Assembly: GCA_900472605.1 (NCBI GenBank) | Contig: UCJD01000018.1 | Span: forward strand, 1 to 34,862 | DNA length: 34,862 nucleotides | Reading direction: 5' to 3' | Origin: Hyphomicrobiales bacterium | Lineage (GTDB): Bacteria > Pseudomonadota > Alphaproteobacteria > Rhizobiales > Rhizobiaceae | Part shown: piece by piece, positions 24,555 to 32,454 of the stretch | Layout: each line of letters starts with the position of its first letter | How positions within the stretch are numbered: the stretch's first letter is position 1 | Notes under the pieces: model-generated | Told to the model about the DNA's origin: nothing | What the model saw: only the letters and a program-made list of their open reading frames with translations | Database searches by the model: none | Position numbers and translations under genes: made by a program

Positions 24555-25232
24555 TTGCAGCCGCTATCGAAAACCAATCTCGCGGAAACCGCGACAGAGG
24601 CGATCCGCGCCGAGATCCTCGCCAAGCGCTGGGCCGTCGGCGAGAAGCTGCCCAACGAGGCCGCGCTCTCCTCCATGCTCTCCGTCAGCCGCGGTACGGT
24701 GCGCGAGGCCGTGCGGGTGCTCGTCTCGCAAGGCTTGCTTGAGACGCGGCAGGGGTCCGGCACCTATGTGCTCTCGACGACCGACGCCGCATTGCCGCTC
24801 ACCATGGCCCGGCGCGCCGGGCTTCGCGATCTGTTCGAGGCGCGATGCGCTCTCGACGTCGAGGCCGCACGGCTAGCGGCGTTGCGCCACACGCCACAGA
24901 CGATCGTAACGCTGCGCGCGCTGCTTGCCAGCCGCGGCAATTTCGAAGGCGGCGACAAGGCAGCCTTCATCGAGCGCGACCTTGCCTTCCACAAGGCGGT
25001 GATCGCCGCCTCCGGCAACCGCGCGATGATCGAGATCTACGACTTCTTCTCCGCCTCGATCGCCGAGACCATCGAGGCGACGCTCGGCGAAGATATTCCC
25101 GAGCCCGACATGCAGGCGCACGCCGCCATCATCGACGCGATCGCCACCGGCGACGCCGAAAAAGCGGATGCGGCGGTGCGCGCCTTCATGGCTCCCGTCA
25201 TCACAGCTCTCGACCGGATGATCCTTTCATGA
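24555..25232 (+). CDS. FadR-type GntR-family regulator
   Basis: A 225-residue regulator with winged helix at about 10-76 (LPNEAALSSMLSVSRGTVREAVRVLVSQGLLETRQGSGTYV) and a C-terminal FCD effector domain. The FCD metal ligands are suggested by ERDLAFHKAVIAASGN (Asp, His) and MQAHAAIIDAI (His). FadR-type members usually sense organic acids or sugars. The start is a TTG with no visible Shine-Dalgarno, and an in-frame stop at 24537-24539 excludes upstream starts, so translation may be leaderless. Its stop overlaps the start of the MFS gene (ATGA), giving a two-gene operon under the palindrome at 24521-24547. Confidence 0.9.
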   Translation: MQPLSKTNLAETATEAIRAEILAKRWAVGEKLPNEAALSSMLSVSRGTVREAVRVLVSQGLLETRQGSGTYVLSTTDAALPLTMARRAGLRDLFEARCALDVEAARLAALRHTPQTIVTLRALLASRGNFEGGDKAAFIERDLAFHKAVIAASGNRAMIEIYDFFSASIAETIEATLGEDIPEPDMQAHAAIIDAIATGDAEKADAAVRAFMAPVITALDRMILS

Positions 25233-26524
25233 CTACGCCTTTGCACGATGCCACCCATCTCTACGATCACGCCGAGGAGCAACTGATCGATGCGGAAGCC
25301 GACAGCGTGCCGCAACCGCAGCCGCCGATCGGAACGAGCGCGACGGGACGGTTCGTGCTCGGCGTCAGTCTGGTGCTGATCGCGTTCAACCTGCGGCCGC
25401 TGTTTTCCAGCGCGTCCACGCTGCTGCCCGAAATCCGCAGCGAGCTTGGCCTGTCTGCGCTTGGCACCAGCCTGCTGACGACACTGCCGGTCGTGTGCCT
25501 CGGCGCCTTTTCACCGCTGGCGCCGAAGCTCGCGCAACGTATCGGCGCCGAGCGGACACTGCTCGGCGTGCTCCTGCTGCTGGCGCTTGGAACGGCGCTG
25601 CGTGGTCTCTCCTCCATCCCGCTTCTGTTTATCGGTTCGGCGCTCGCCGGCGCCTGCATTGCCGTCGGCAATGTTCTGCTGCCCGGTCTGGTGAAGCGCG
25701 ATTTCGCCGATCGTGCGGCGCTGATGACGGGTTTCTATACGATGGCTCTCTGCGCGGGCGCGGCCGGCGCGGCGGGGTTCACGCTGCCGCTGGAGCGCGC
25801 CTTCGGCGGTTCGATGGCGGTCGCGCTGGCGATCTGGGCGCTGCCTGCGCTTGTCGTCGGCCTGATCTGGCTGCCGCAGGTGCTGTCGACGAAAACGCAG
25901 GTGAAGCGCAGCGGCTTCACCGTCGAGGGGCTGTGGCGGGACAGGCTCGCATGGCAGGTTACGCTGTTCATGGGGCTGCAGTCCGCACTTGCCTACTGCG
26001 TCTTCGGCTGGCTGGTGCCTATCCTGCGCGAGCGCGGCATGGATGGTGTTAGCGCCGGTGCGATCGTTTCCGTGTCGGTCATGGTGCAGGCCGCTTCCTG
26101 CCTGGTCGCTCCGCAAATCGCGGTGCGCGGCAAGGATCAGCGCGTGATCAACGCGGCGCTTTGCGGCATTGCCGTGGTCGCGCTGCTGGGGCTCCTCTTC
26201 GCGCCGCTTTCCACGGTCTGGCTCTGGGCAGTGCTTCAGGGGATCGGCCAGGGCGGACTGATCGCGGCGGCGATGACAACGATCGTGCTACGCTCACGCG
26301 ACCCGCATGTGGCGGCGCATCTTTCCGGCATGGCGCAATGCGTTGGCTATCTGCTTGCCGCCATCGGGCCGCTCGTCGTTGGCCTCATCCGCGGTTGGAC
26401 CGGGAGTTTCGCATGGTGCGCGGTGCTGTTCGTGGCGCTCGGAACGGGAGCCGCCATCAACGGCTGGAACGCCGGGCGGGCGCTCCATGTCAACGCACGG
26501 ACGGTCGAGAAAGCAGCCGATTGA
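25229..26524 (+). CDS. MFS transporter, CynX/NimT family
   Basis: A 431-residue MFS protein with a hydrophilic N-terminus (about 40 residues) and twelve membrane segments. LIAFNLRPLFSSASTLLPEIRSELGLS at the first helix is the hallmark of the CynX/NimT (cyanate/nitroimidazole) family, and GAFSPLAPKLAQRIGAERTLL forms the loop after helix 2. The frame is open much further upstream, but ATG 25229 overlaps the GntR stop by 4 bp and gives the family N-terminus. It is translationally coupled to the GntR gene. The substrate is unknown. Confidence 0.9.
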   Translation: MTTPLHDATHLYDHAEEQLIDAEADSVPQPQPPIGTSATGRFVLGVSLVLIAFNLRPLFSSASTLLPEIRSELGLSALGTSLLTTLPVVCLGAFSPLAPKLAQRIGAERTLLGVLLLLALGTALRGLSSIPLLFIGSALAGACIAVGNVLLPGLVKRDFADRAALMTGFYTMALCAGAAGAAGFTLPLERAFGGSMAVALAIWALPALVVGLIWLPQVLSTKTQVKRSGFTVEGLWRDRLAWQVTLFMGLQSALAYCVFGWLVPILRERGMDGVSAGAIVSVSVMVQAASCLVAPQIAVRGKDQRVINAALCGIAVVALLGLLFAPLSTVWLWAVLQGIGQGGLIAAAMTTIVLRSRDPHVAAHLSGMAQCVGYLLAAIGPLVVGLIRGWTGSFAWCAVLFVALGTGAAINGWNAGRALHVNARTVEKAAD

Positions 26525-26606
26525 GACCTTCACCATCTGTTGATGCCCTCTTCAGCGCAGCCGATGCTAGGCTCCGCGCAAAGACGGCATCTGCGGAGGA
26601 ACAGTC

Positions 26607-28136
26607 GTGCGCTTTCGATCCATTGTCCTGGCCACGATCCTGGCCACCGGGCTCACCGCCGCATTCACCCCGTCCGTGACCTATGCGCAAGACGCCGCGC
26701 GGCCATCCGCTGGATCGCGCGAGGGTGTGCTGAAGCTGCTGCCAGCGGATTCGGTCACCGAGCATGAGATCACCCTTGGTGGCCGCAAGCTCGCCTACAC
26801 CGCGACTGCCGGAACGCTCGACATGTTCGGTCAGGATGGCGCCCAGACGGCGGCGATCTTCTATACCGCTTACGTCAAGAAGGATGGCGAGCCCAACCGG
26901 CCGCTGACCTTTGCCTTCAACGGTGGCCCGGGGGCGGCCTCGGCTTTTCTGCATCTCGGCCTCGTCGGTCCCAGGATCGTCGACTTTGGGCCGAAGGGCG
27001 ATGACGGCGCGGGGCCCCGGCTGGTCGACAACCCGAACAGCTGGCTCGATTTCACCGACCTCGTGCTGATCGACCCTGTTGGTACCGGCTGGAGCCGGAC
27101 GGTGAAGCCCGACGACGCTTCGAAATATTACAATGTGAATGCCGACGCCGAGAGCGTGGCTAAGGCGATCGCTCTTTACGTCACGCACAACAACCGGGCG
27201 TCCTCGCCGAAATATCTGCTGGGCGAGAGCTATGGCGGCTTCCGGGCCGCCAAGGTGGCGAGCGCGCTCAAGGATACGCAGGGCATCATCGTCTCGGGCG
27301 CGGTGATGCTGTCGCCGCTCCTCGAGGGGCAGTTGATGTTCGGCGCGGACGAGTTCGCGCTTGGCGCGGCGCTGGAACTGCCGTCGCTGGCCGCGGCCGA
27401 GATGGATCGGCGAAAGACATTCGACGAGACCAAGCAGCGCGAAGCCGAACGGTTTGCGCTTGGCGAATATCTGACGACGCTGGCGGGGGCGCCGCCCACG
27501 GGGGATGCGGCAAAGGCGTTCTATTCCAAGCTTTCCGACATGACGGGGATCCCCGTGGATGTGGTCGAAAAGAACCGCGGCTTTCTCGGCAACGCCTTCG
27601 CGAAAGAGGTCGGCAAGAGCGACGGGTTGGTCGCCAGCCCGTATGACGCGGCCTTTACCACGCCGGATGCGTTTCCGGAGACCTCGGACGCAAGGGGCGA
27701 CGACGCCATTCTCGACGGTTTCACCCGCGCTTATGGTGGTGCTTTCGCCGACTACGCCCGCAACGAGCTCGGCTTCAAGACGGAGATGACCTATTCGCTG
27801 CTCGATAGCGACGTGAACCGCCAGTGGGAATGGGGCCGCCGAGGTGGCGGCTCGCGCCTTCAGGCAAGTGTGACCGGCGACATCAGGCAGTTTCTCGCGG
27901 CCGTTCCGAGCTTCCGCCTGCTGATCGCGCACGGCTACAGCGATCTGGTCACGCCCTATGGCGTCAGCCGTTACGTCGTCGACCATCTGCCGGCTTCACT
28001 TGCCGCAAAACGGGTCGGCCTGAAGGTCTACCAGGGCGGGCACATGTTCTACACCCGCAGCGATCAGGGCGCTTCGTTCACCAAAGACGCGAAAGCATTC
28101 TATGCGGCCAATGTCCCCGTCATGCCGGGAGATTGA
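26607..28136 (+). CDS. Secreted S10-family serine carboxypeptidase
   Basis: A 509-residue alpha/beta hydrolase of peptidase family S10. A signal peptide (1-27) ends VTYA. The oxyanion-hole motif is FNGGPG (104-109), the nucleophile is S208 in GESYGG, the Asp is in HGYSDLVTP and the His in YQGGHMFY near the C-terminus, so the triad is complete. Bacterial S10 enzymes release C-terminal residues in the periplasm. The start is GTG 26607, 6 bp after GCGGAGGA. Its relationship to the upstream MFS gene is unclear (82-bp gap). Confidence 0.9.
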   Translation: MRFRSIVLATILATGLTAAFTPSVTYAQDAARPSAGSREGVLKLLPADSVTEHEITLGGRKLAYTATAGTLDMFGQDGAQTAAIFYTAYVKKDGEPNRPLTFAFNGGPGAASAFLHLGLVGPRIVDFGPKGDDGAGPRLVDNPNSWLDFTDLVLIDPVGTGWSRTVKPDDASKYYNVNADAESVAKAIALYVTHNNRASSPKYLLGESYGGFRAAKVASALKDTQGIIVSGAVMLSPLLEGQLMFGADEFALGAALELPSLAAAEMDRRKTFDETKQREAERFALGEYLTTLAGAPPTGDAAKAFYSKLSDMTGIPVDVVEKNRGFLGNAFAKEVGKSDGLVASPYDAAFTTPDAFPETSDARGDDAILDGFTRAYGGAFADYARNELGFKTEMTYSLLDSDVNRQWEWGRRGGGSRLQASVTGDIRQFLAAVPSFRLLIAHGYSDLVTPYGVSRYVVDHLPASLAAKRVGLKVYQGGHMFYTRSDQGASFTKDAKAFYAANVPVMPGD

Positions 28137-28175
28137 GCTGTCGCGGACGTCTGCGGAGGCGCCACCCAGAAGCCT

Positions 28176-28200
28176 CGATGACTTTTTAGGGTTGTCATCG
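28176..28200. other. Inverted repeat CGATGAC/GTCATCG before otsB
   Basis: CGATGAC (28176-28182) and GTCATCG (28194-28200) form a 7-bp inverted repeat with an 11-bp centre. It could be a weak terminator for the peptidase gene or an operator for otsBA. The left part, GATGACTTT, equals the arm of the GntR palindrome at 24535-24543. Confidence 0.35.
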
Positions 28201-28225
28201 GGCTTTGCTGCCACATTTAGACCAC

Positions 28226-29023
28226 ATGTCCTATCAAGCGCAGCCACACCTCCCTCTGAAGCCGCAGCAGGTTTCAGGGACCTCGTTTCTGTTCAATCTG
28301 CTACGGTCCTCGGCCGCCGATTGGGCGCTGTTTCTCGATATTGACGGCACCTTGCTCGATCTCGCCGACACGCCGGATGGCATCGTCGTGCCGTCTGCCT
28401 TGCCGCAGCAACTCGACCAGCTGTCGCGTAAGCTCGATGGCGCCGTGGCGCTGGTGACCGGTCGGGCGCTGCCCTATGCCGACAAGCTGTTTGCCCCCTA
28501 CCGGTTTCCGATCGCCGGCCTGCATGGCGCGGAACTGCGCCGCGCGGACGGGCGGATAGAGCAGGCCGAGCCGACGGCGCAATTCGAGACGCTCAAGGCC
28601 GAGTTGCGCAACGAGACGTCGGGTTTTGATGGCGTATTGATCGAAGACAAGGGAGCGGCTGTTGCCGCCCACTATCGGCTCGCGCCGCAGCGACAGGCCG
28701 AACTCGAGCCGCTGATGGAGGCATTTCTTGCCAAAGCCGGTGAAGACTGGACGTTGCAGCGCGGCAAGATGGTGCTCGAAATCCGCCCCTCCAGCGCCGA
28801 CAAGGGGCATGCGGTGGAGACCTTTCTCTCGGAAGCGCCATTCGCGGGCCGACTGCCGATCGCCATTGGCGACGACATCACCGACGAGGCGATGTTCCAT
28901 GTCGCCAACCGGCTGGGCGGGCATTCGATCCGCGTCGGGGCGCCGCTTTCGGGCACCGCCGCGACACTGACGCTACCCAATTCCGCAGCCTTGCGGGAAC
29001 TGATCGCGCATCTCGCCGTTTGA
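28226..29023 (+). CDS. otsB: Trehalose-6-phosphate phosphatase
   Basis: A 265-residue HAD-superfamily enzyme that dephosphorylates trehalose-6-phosphate to trehalose, an osmoprotectant. HAD motif I is DIDGTLLD (38-45); motif II is in LVTGR; KGHAVETFL gives the motif III lysine; motif IV is GDDITDEAMF. A TTG at 28205 is in frame, but ATG 28226 is preferred. otsA follows after 58 bp in the same orientation, so the two make up the trehalose synthesis pathway from UDP-glucose and glucose-6-phosphate. Confidence 0.94.
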   Translation: MSYQAQPHLPLKPQQVSGTSFLFNLLRSSAADWALFLDIDGTLLDLADTPDGIVVPSALPQQLDQLSRKLDGAVALVTGRALPYADKLFAPYRFPIAGLHGAELRRADGRIEQAEPTAQFETLKAELRNETSGFDGVLIEDKGAAVAAHYRLAPQRQAELEPLMEAFLAKAGEDWTLQRGKMVLEIRPSSADKGHAVETFLSEAPFAGRLPIAIGDDITDEAMFHVANRLGGHSIRVGAPLSGTAATLTLPNSAALRELIAHLAV

Positions 29024-29081
29024 CCACCGCAGCACCACCATTGCCATTTTATTCGTATTGCGTTCTTGAAAGGAATTGCCC

Positions 29082-30455
29082 GTGAGCCGTCTTGTGATCG
29101 TTTCCAACCGTGTCCCCGTCCCCCAAAAAGGCGGCGCAGCGGCAGCTGGCGGCCTGGCCGTGGCGTTGCAGGCCGCTCTTCAGGAGCGCGGCGGCATCTG
29201 GATGGGCTGGTCGGGCAAGTCGAGCGGCGATACCGAGCCGGGCGCGCTGCACATCCAGGAAGACGGCAAGATCACTTACGCCCTGACCGACCTCACGGAA
29301 AAGGACGTCGACGAATACTATTTCGGCTTTGCCAACCGCGTACTCTGGCCGATCTGCCACTACAGGCTGGATCTGGCGGAATACGGCCGCAAGGAGATGA
29401 CCGGGTATTTCCGCGTCAATCGCTTCTTCGCGCACCGCCTGGCGCCGATGCTGAAGCCCGACGATACGATCTGGATCCACGACTACCACCTGATCCCGCT
29501 TGCCGCCGAACTCAGACAGATGGGGGTCAAGAACCGTATCGGCTTCTTCCACCATATCCCCTGGCCGCCGGCCGATGTGCTGGCGGCGATGCCGGTGCAC
29601 GAGGAAATCATGCGGGGGCTGGCTGCGTATGACCTCGTCGGCTTCCAGACCGATCACGACCTTGAGAATTTCGCTGGCTGCCTGCGCCGAGAGGAGATGG
29701 GGGATGCGCTCGGCGACGGCCGCTTCAACTCCGGCGACAAGATCTTCAAAGGCGGCGCCTATGGGATCGGGATCGAGACGGAAACCTTCGCCAAGTTCGC
29801 GCGCAAGGCGGTCGGCCACGCCATGGTGCACAAGGCCAAGGAGAGCATCATCGGCCGCGACCTGATCATCGGCGTCGACCGGCTCGATTACTCGAAGGGG
29901 CTGACACAGCGCATCGACGCCTTCGAGCGCTTCGTGCTCAACAACCCCGCCCACCAGCGCAATGTCACCTATCTGCAGGTGACGCCGAAATCGCGCTCGG
30001 AGGTGCCCGAGTACGAACAGATGCAGCGCACGGTGGCCGAACAGGCAGGCCGGGTGAACGGGGCGCTCGGCACCGTCGACTGGGTGCCGATCCGCTATAT
30101 CAACCGCTCGCTCAGCCGACCGATTCTCGCCGGGCTCTACAGGCTCGCCAAGGTTGGGCTCGTCACGCCGCTTCGCGACGGGATGAACCTTGTCGCCAAG
30201 GAATATGTGGCAGCGCAGGATCCGGAGGATCCGGGTGTTTTGGTGCTCTCGCGTTTCGCGGGCGCCGCGCGGGAGCTGAAGGGGGCGTTGCTGGTCAATC
30301 CCTACGATATCGAGGGAACGGCCAATACGCTGGCGCGGGCGCTGAACATGTCGCTCGAAGAGCGTAAGGAACGCTGGCAGCGGATGATGGACTATCTCAT
30401 CGTCCACGACGTCTCGCGCTGGTGCGACGACTTCCTGCAGGACCTTGCCGCCTGA
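29082..30455 (+). CDS. otsA: Trehalose-6-phosphate synthase
   Basis: A 457-residue GT-B glycosyltransferase (GT20) that makes trehalose-6-phosphate from UDP-glucose and glucose-6-phosphate. The N-terminus is SRLVIVSNRVPVP; the glycine loop is GGLAVAL; HDYHLIPL, the R-L-D-Y-S-K-G-L donor-site block and LRDGMNLVAKEYVA follow in order. The start is GTG 29082, 7 bp after AAAGGA; a TTG two codons earlier would overlap the ribosome site. It is cotranscribed with otsB. Confidence 0.95.
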   Translation: MSRLVIVSNRVPVPQKGGAAAAGGLAVALQAALQERGGIWMGWSGKSSGDTEPGALHIQEDGKITYALTDLTEKDVDEYYFGFANRVLWPICHYRLDLAEYGRKEMTGYFRVNRFFAHRLAPMLKPDDTIWIHDYHLIPLAAELRQMGVKNRIGFFHHIPWPPADVLAAMPVHEEIMRGLAAYDLVGFQTDHDLENFAGCLRREEMGDALGDGRFNSGDKIFKGGAYGIGIETETFAKFARKAVGHAMVHKAKESIIGRDLIIGVDRLDYSKGLTQRIDAFERFVLNNPAHQRNVTYLQVTPKSRSEVPEYEQMQRTVAEQAGRVNGALGTVDWVPIRYINRSLSRPILAGLYRLAKVGLVTPLRDGMNLVAKEYVAAQDPEDPGVLVLSRFAGAARELKGALLVNPYDIEGTANTLARALNMSLEERKERWQRMMDYLIVHDVSRWCDDFLQDLAA

Positions 30456-30481
30456 CCTTGGGCGGCCTGACGATAGCGATG

Positions 30482-31381
30482 TCAGAGACCGGCTTCGGCC
30501 AGCATCCAGGCGCCGAGTTCGTTGCTCCCGGGCGTACGGTTTTTCGGCTGCAGCAGGAAATAGCCGCGGTCCGGCGCTTCCAGCGTCGGCCCGGCCAGAG
30601 AGAGTATGCCGGTAGAGAGCAGCGTATCGACCAGGCCCATCCACCCGAGCGCGAGCCCCTGTTCGCCGAGGGCTGCCTGCACCACCAGCGAATAGGTATT
30701 GAAGCTGAGATCGCCCTGCCCGGCAAAGGCTTCGCGCCCGACACCGATTGCGGCGAAGTAGCTGCGCCAATCGAACCAGGGCGATGGTGCGGCGGTATCG
30801 AGGTGGATCAGCCTGTTGCGGGCGAGATCGTCGGGCGTTTCGAAGGGGCCGTTGCGCTCGATGAAACCGGGGCTGCAGACGGGCGCCACCTTTTCCGGCA
30901 GCAGAAGCTTTGCGTCCCTGCCGAATTCCGCGCGGGTGCCGAAGACGACGGAAACATCGCCTTCGGCAGAACGATGGCGCTCCATGCGCTGCGTGGCGAT
31001 GATCTGGATATCCGTATCCGGATGGACGAGCCTAAACGCGTGCATGCGCGGGATCAGCCAGAGCGCGGAAAAGGCGTAGTCCGTATGCAGGCGGATCGAC
31101 GGGCGCTCCTTTTCGCTGCGCAGCCTACGCGTCAGCTGGTCGATCTCATCGACGCTTCTCGCGACCAGATCGAAGAGCCGCTGCCCCTCCGGCGTGAGTT
31201 CGACGCCACGGTGCTGGCGCTTCAGCAACGTCACGCCGATCTGCTCTTCCAGCCTGCGGATCTGGTAGCTGACGGCCGGCTGGGTCAGCCCGAGCACGCC
31301 GGCTGCGGCCGACAGGCTGCCGGCGCCGCCGATCTCCGCGAAAATGCGCATCCATCCCAGATCGATCGGCCGCTCTGCCAT
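30482..31381 (-). CDS. LysR regulator of choline-sulfate use
   Basis: A 299-residue LysR regulator with HTH at about 8-66 (GSLSAAAGVLGLTQPAVSYQIRRLEEQIG) and LysR inducer domain from about 95. It diverges from a choline-type ABC binding protein and choline sulfatase. Rhizobia and pseudomonads have a LysR protein beside betC known as the choline-sulfate-utilisation transcription factor, and this fits by sequence and position. It probably activates the 31481 operon when choline-O-sulfate is present. Confidence 0.85.
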   Translation of the reverse strand: MAERPIDLGWMRIFAEIGGAGSLSAAAGVLGLTQPAVSYQIRRLEEQIGVTLLKRQHRGVELTPEGQRLFDLVARSVDEIDQLTRRLRSEKERPSIRLHTDYAFSALWLIPRMHAFRLVHPDTDIQIIATQRMERHRSAEGDVSVVFGTRAEFGRDAKLLLPEKVAPVCSPGFIERNGPFETPDDLARNRLIHLDTAAPSPWFDWRSYFAAIGVGREAFAGQGDLSFNTYSLVVQAALGEQGLALGWMGLVDTLLSTGILSLAGPTLEAPDRGYFLLQPKNRTPGSNELGAWMLAEAGL

Positions 31382-31480
31382 AAAAAATCCTGTTGGGAAC
31401 CATCGAAAAAAGCTGCCTTCACAGGGACGATGCTAGTGTTGTTCAATAAAACTATCAAATGACAAAAAAGGGGAAATGAG

Positions 31481-32431
31481 ATGACAGCAGCTTCCATGAT
31501 ACGCCGTCTTGCCGCGGGCGTTGTGCTTTCCGCTCTGGCCGTAGGATCGGCCGCCGCCGCCGATGATGCAGCTTGCAAGACGATCCGCATGTCCGATCCG
31601 GGCTGGACCGATATCACCGCCACCAATGGCGTGACCTCCGTGATCCTCACGGCGCTCGGTTACGAGCCCGACGTCAAGACGCTGTCGGTGCCGATCGGCT
31701 ACCAGTCGATGAAAAACGGCGAAATCGACGTCTTCCTCGGCAACTGGATGCCGGCGCAGAAGGCCTTCATCGACGACCTCACTGCCGCCAAGGCGATCGA
31801 GGTGATGAACAAGAACCTCGAAGGCGCCAAGTTCACGCTCGCCGTGCCGACCTACGTGGCCGACAAGGGCATCAAGGATTTCGCCGACCTGCAGAAGCAC
31901 GGCGACGAATTCGGCAAGCAGATCTACGGCATCGAGCCGGGTGCACCCGCCAACGGCAACATCCAGAAGATGATCGACGCCAACGATTTCGGCCTCAAGG
32001 ACTGGAAGCTGGTGGAATCGGGCGAGCAGGCAATGCTGGCGCAGGTCGAGCGCGCCGGCAAGGACAAGGGCGCCGTGGTGTTCCTGGCCTGGGCGCCGCA
32101 TCCGATGAACGAAAAGTTCCAGATCACCTATCTCTCCGGCGGTGACGCCTATTTCGGCGCGAACTATGGCGGCGCCCAGGTCTATACGCTGGCGCGCACC
32201 GGCTGGTCGGAAAAGTGCCCGAACGCGGCCGCGCTGATGAAGAACCTGAAGTTCGATATCAGCATGGAAAACGCGCTGATGGGCTCGATCCTCGGCGGCA
32301 AGGATCCGAAGGCAGCGGCGACCGCCTGGCTGAAGGCCAATCCGACAGCCATCGACCCATGGCTCTCCGGCGTTACCACGCTTGACGGCAAGCCTGCCGC
32401 GGACGCAGTAAAAGCGTCTCTCGGACTCTGA
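31481..32431 (+). CDS. Choline-type ABC transporter substrate-binding protein
   Basis: A 316-residue periplasmic binding protein of the ChoX (type II) family. The signal peptide ends AVGSAAAA. The aromatic-box tryptophans W42 (DPGWTDI), W89 (GNWMP) and W204 (LAWAPHPMN), and D44, align with W43, W90, W205 and D45 of S. meliloti ChoX as I recall it. The ChoX tyrosine 119 equivalent is F118. The asparagine 156 that contacts the choline hydroxyl is replaced by A155 (EPGAPAN in place of EPGNDGN). This fits binding of choline-O-sulfate, whose hydroxyl is esterified. No permease or ATPase gene is adjacent. betC follows after 23 bp. A strong AAGGGGA Shine-Dalgarno precedes the ATG. Confidence 0.88.
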   Translation: MTAASMIRRLAAGVVLSALAVGSAAAADDAACKTIRMSDPGWTDITATNGVTSVILTALGYEPDVKTLSVPIGYQSMKNGEIDVFLGNWMPAQKAFIDDLTAAKAIEVMNKNLEGAKFTLAVPTYVADKGIKDFADLQKHGDEFGKQIYGIEPGAPANGNIQKMIDANDFGLKDWKLVESGEQAMLAQVERAGKDKGAVVFLAWAPHPMNEKFQITYLSGGDAYFGANYGGAQVYTLARTGWSEKCPNAAALMKNLKFDISMENALMGSILGGKDPKAAATAWLKANPTAIDPWLSGVTTLDGKPAADAVKASLGL

Positions 32432-32454
32432 TACTTCAAGGACATATAAACAGC

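Noticed and set aside
24544..24876. Out-of-frame ATG at the GntR gene start
   Set aside because: It opens another frame rich in R, S and P that is an overlap shadow; the winged helix is encoded in the frame starting at TTG 24555.
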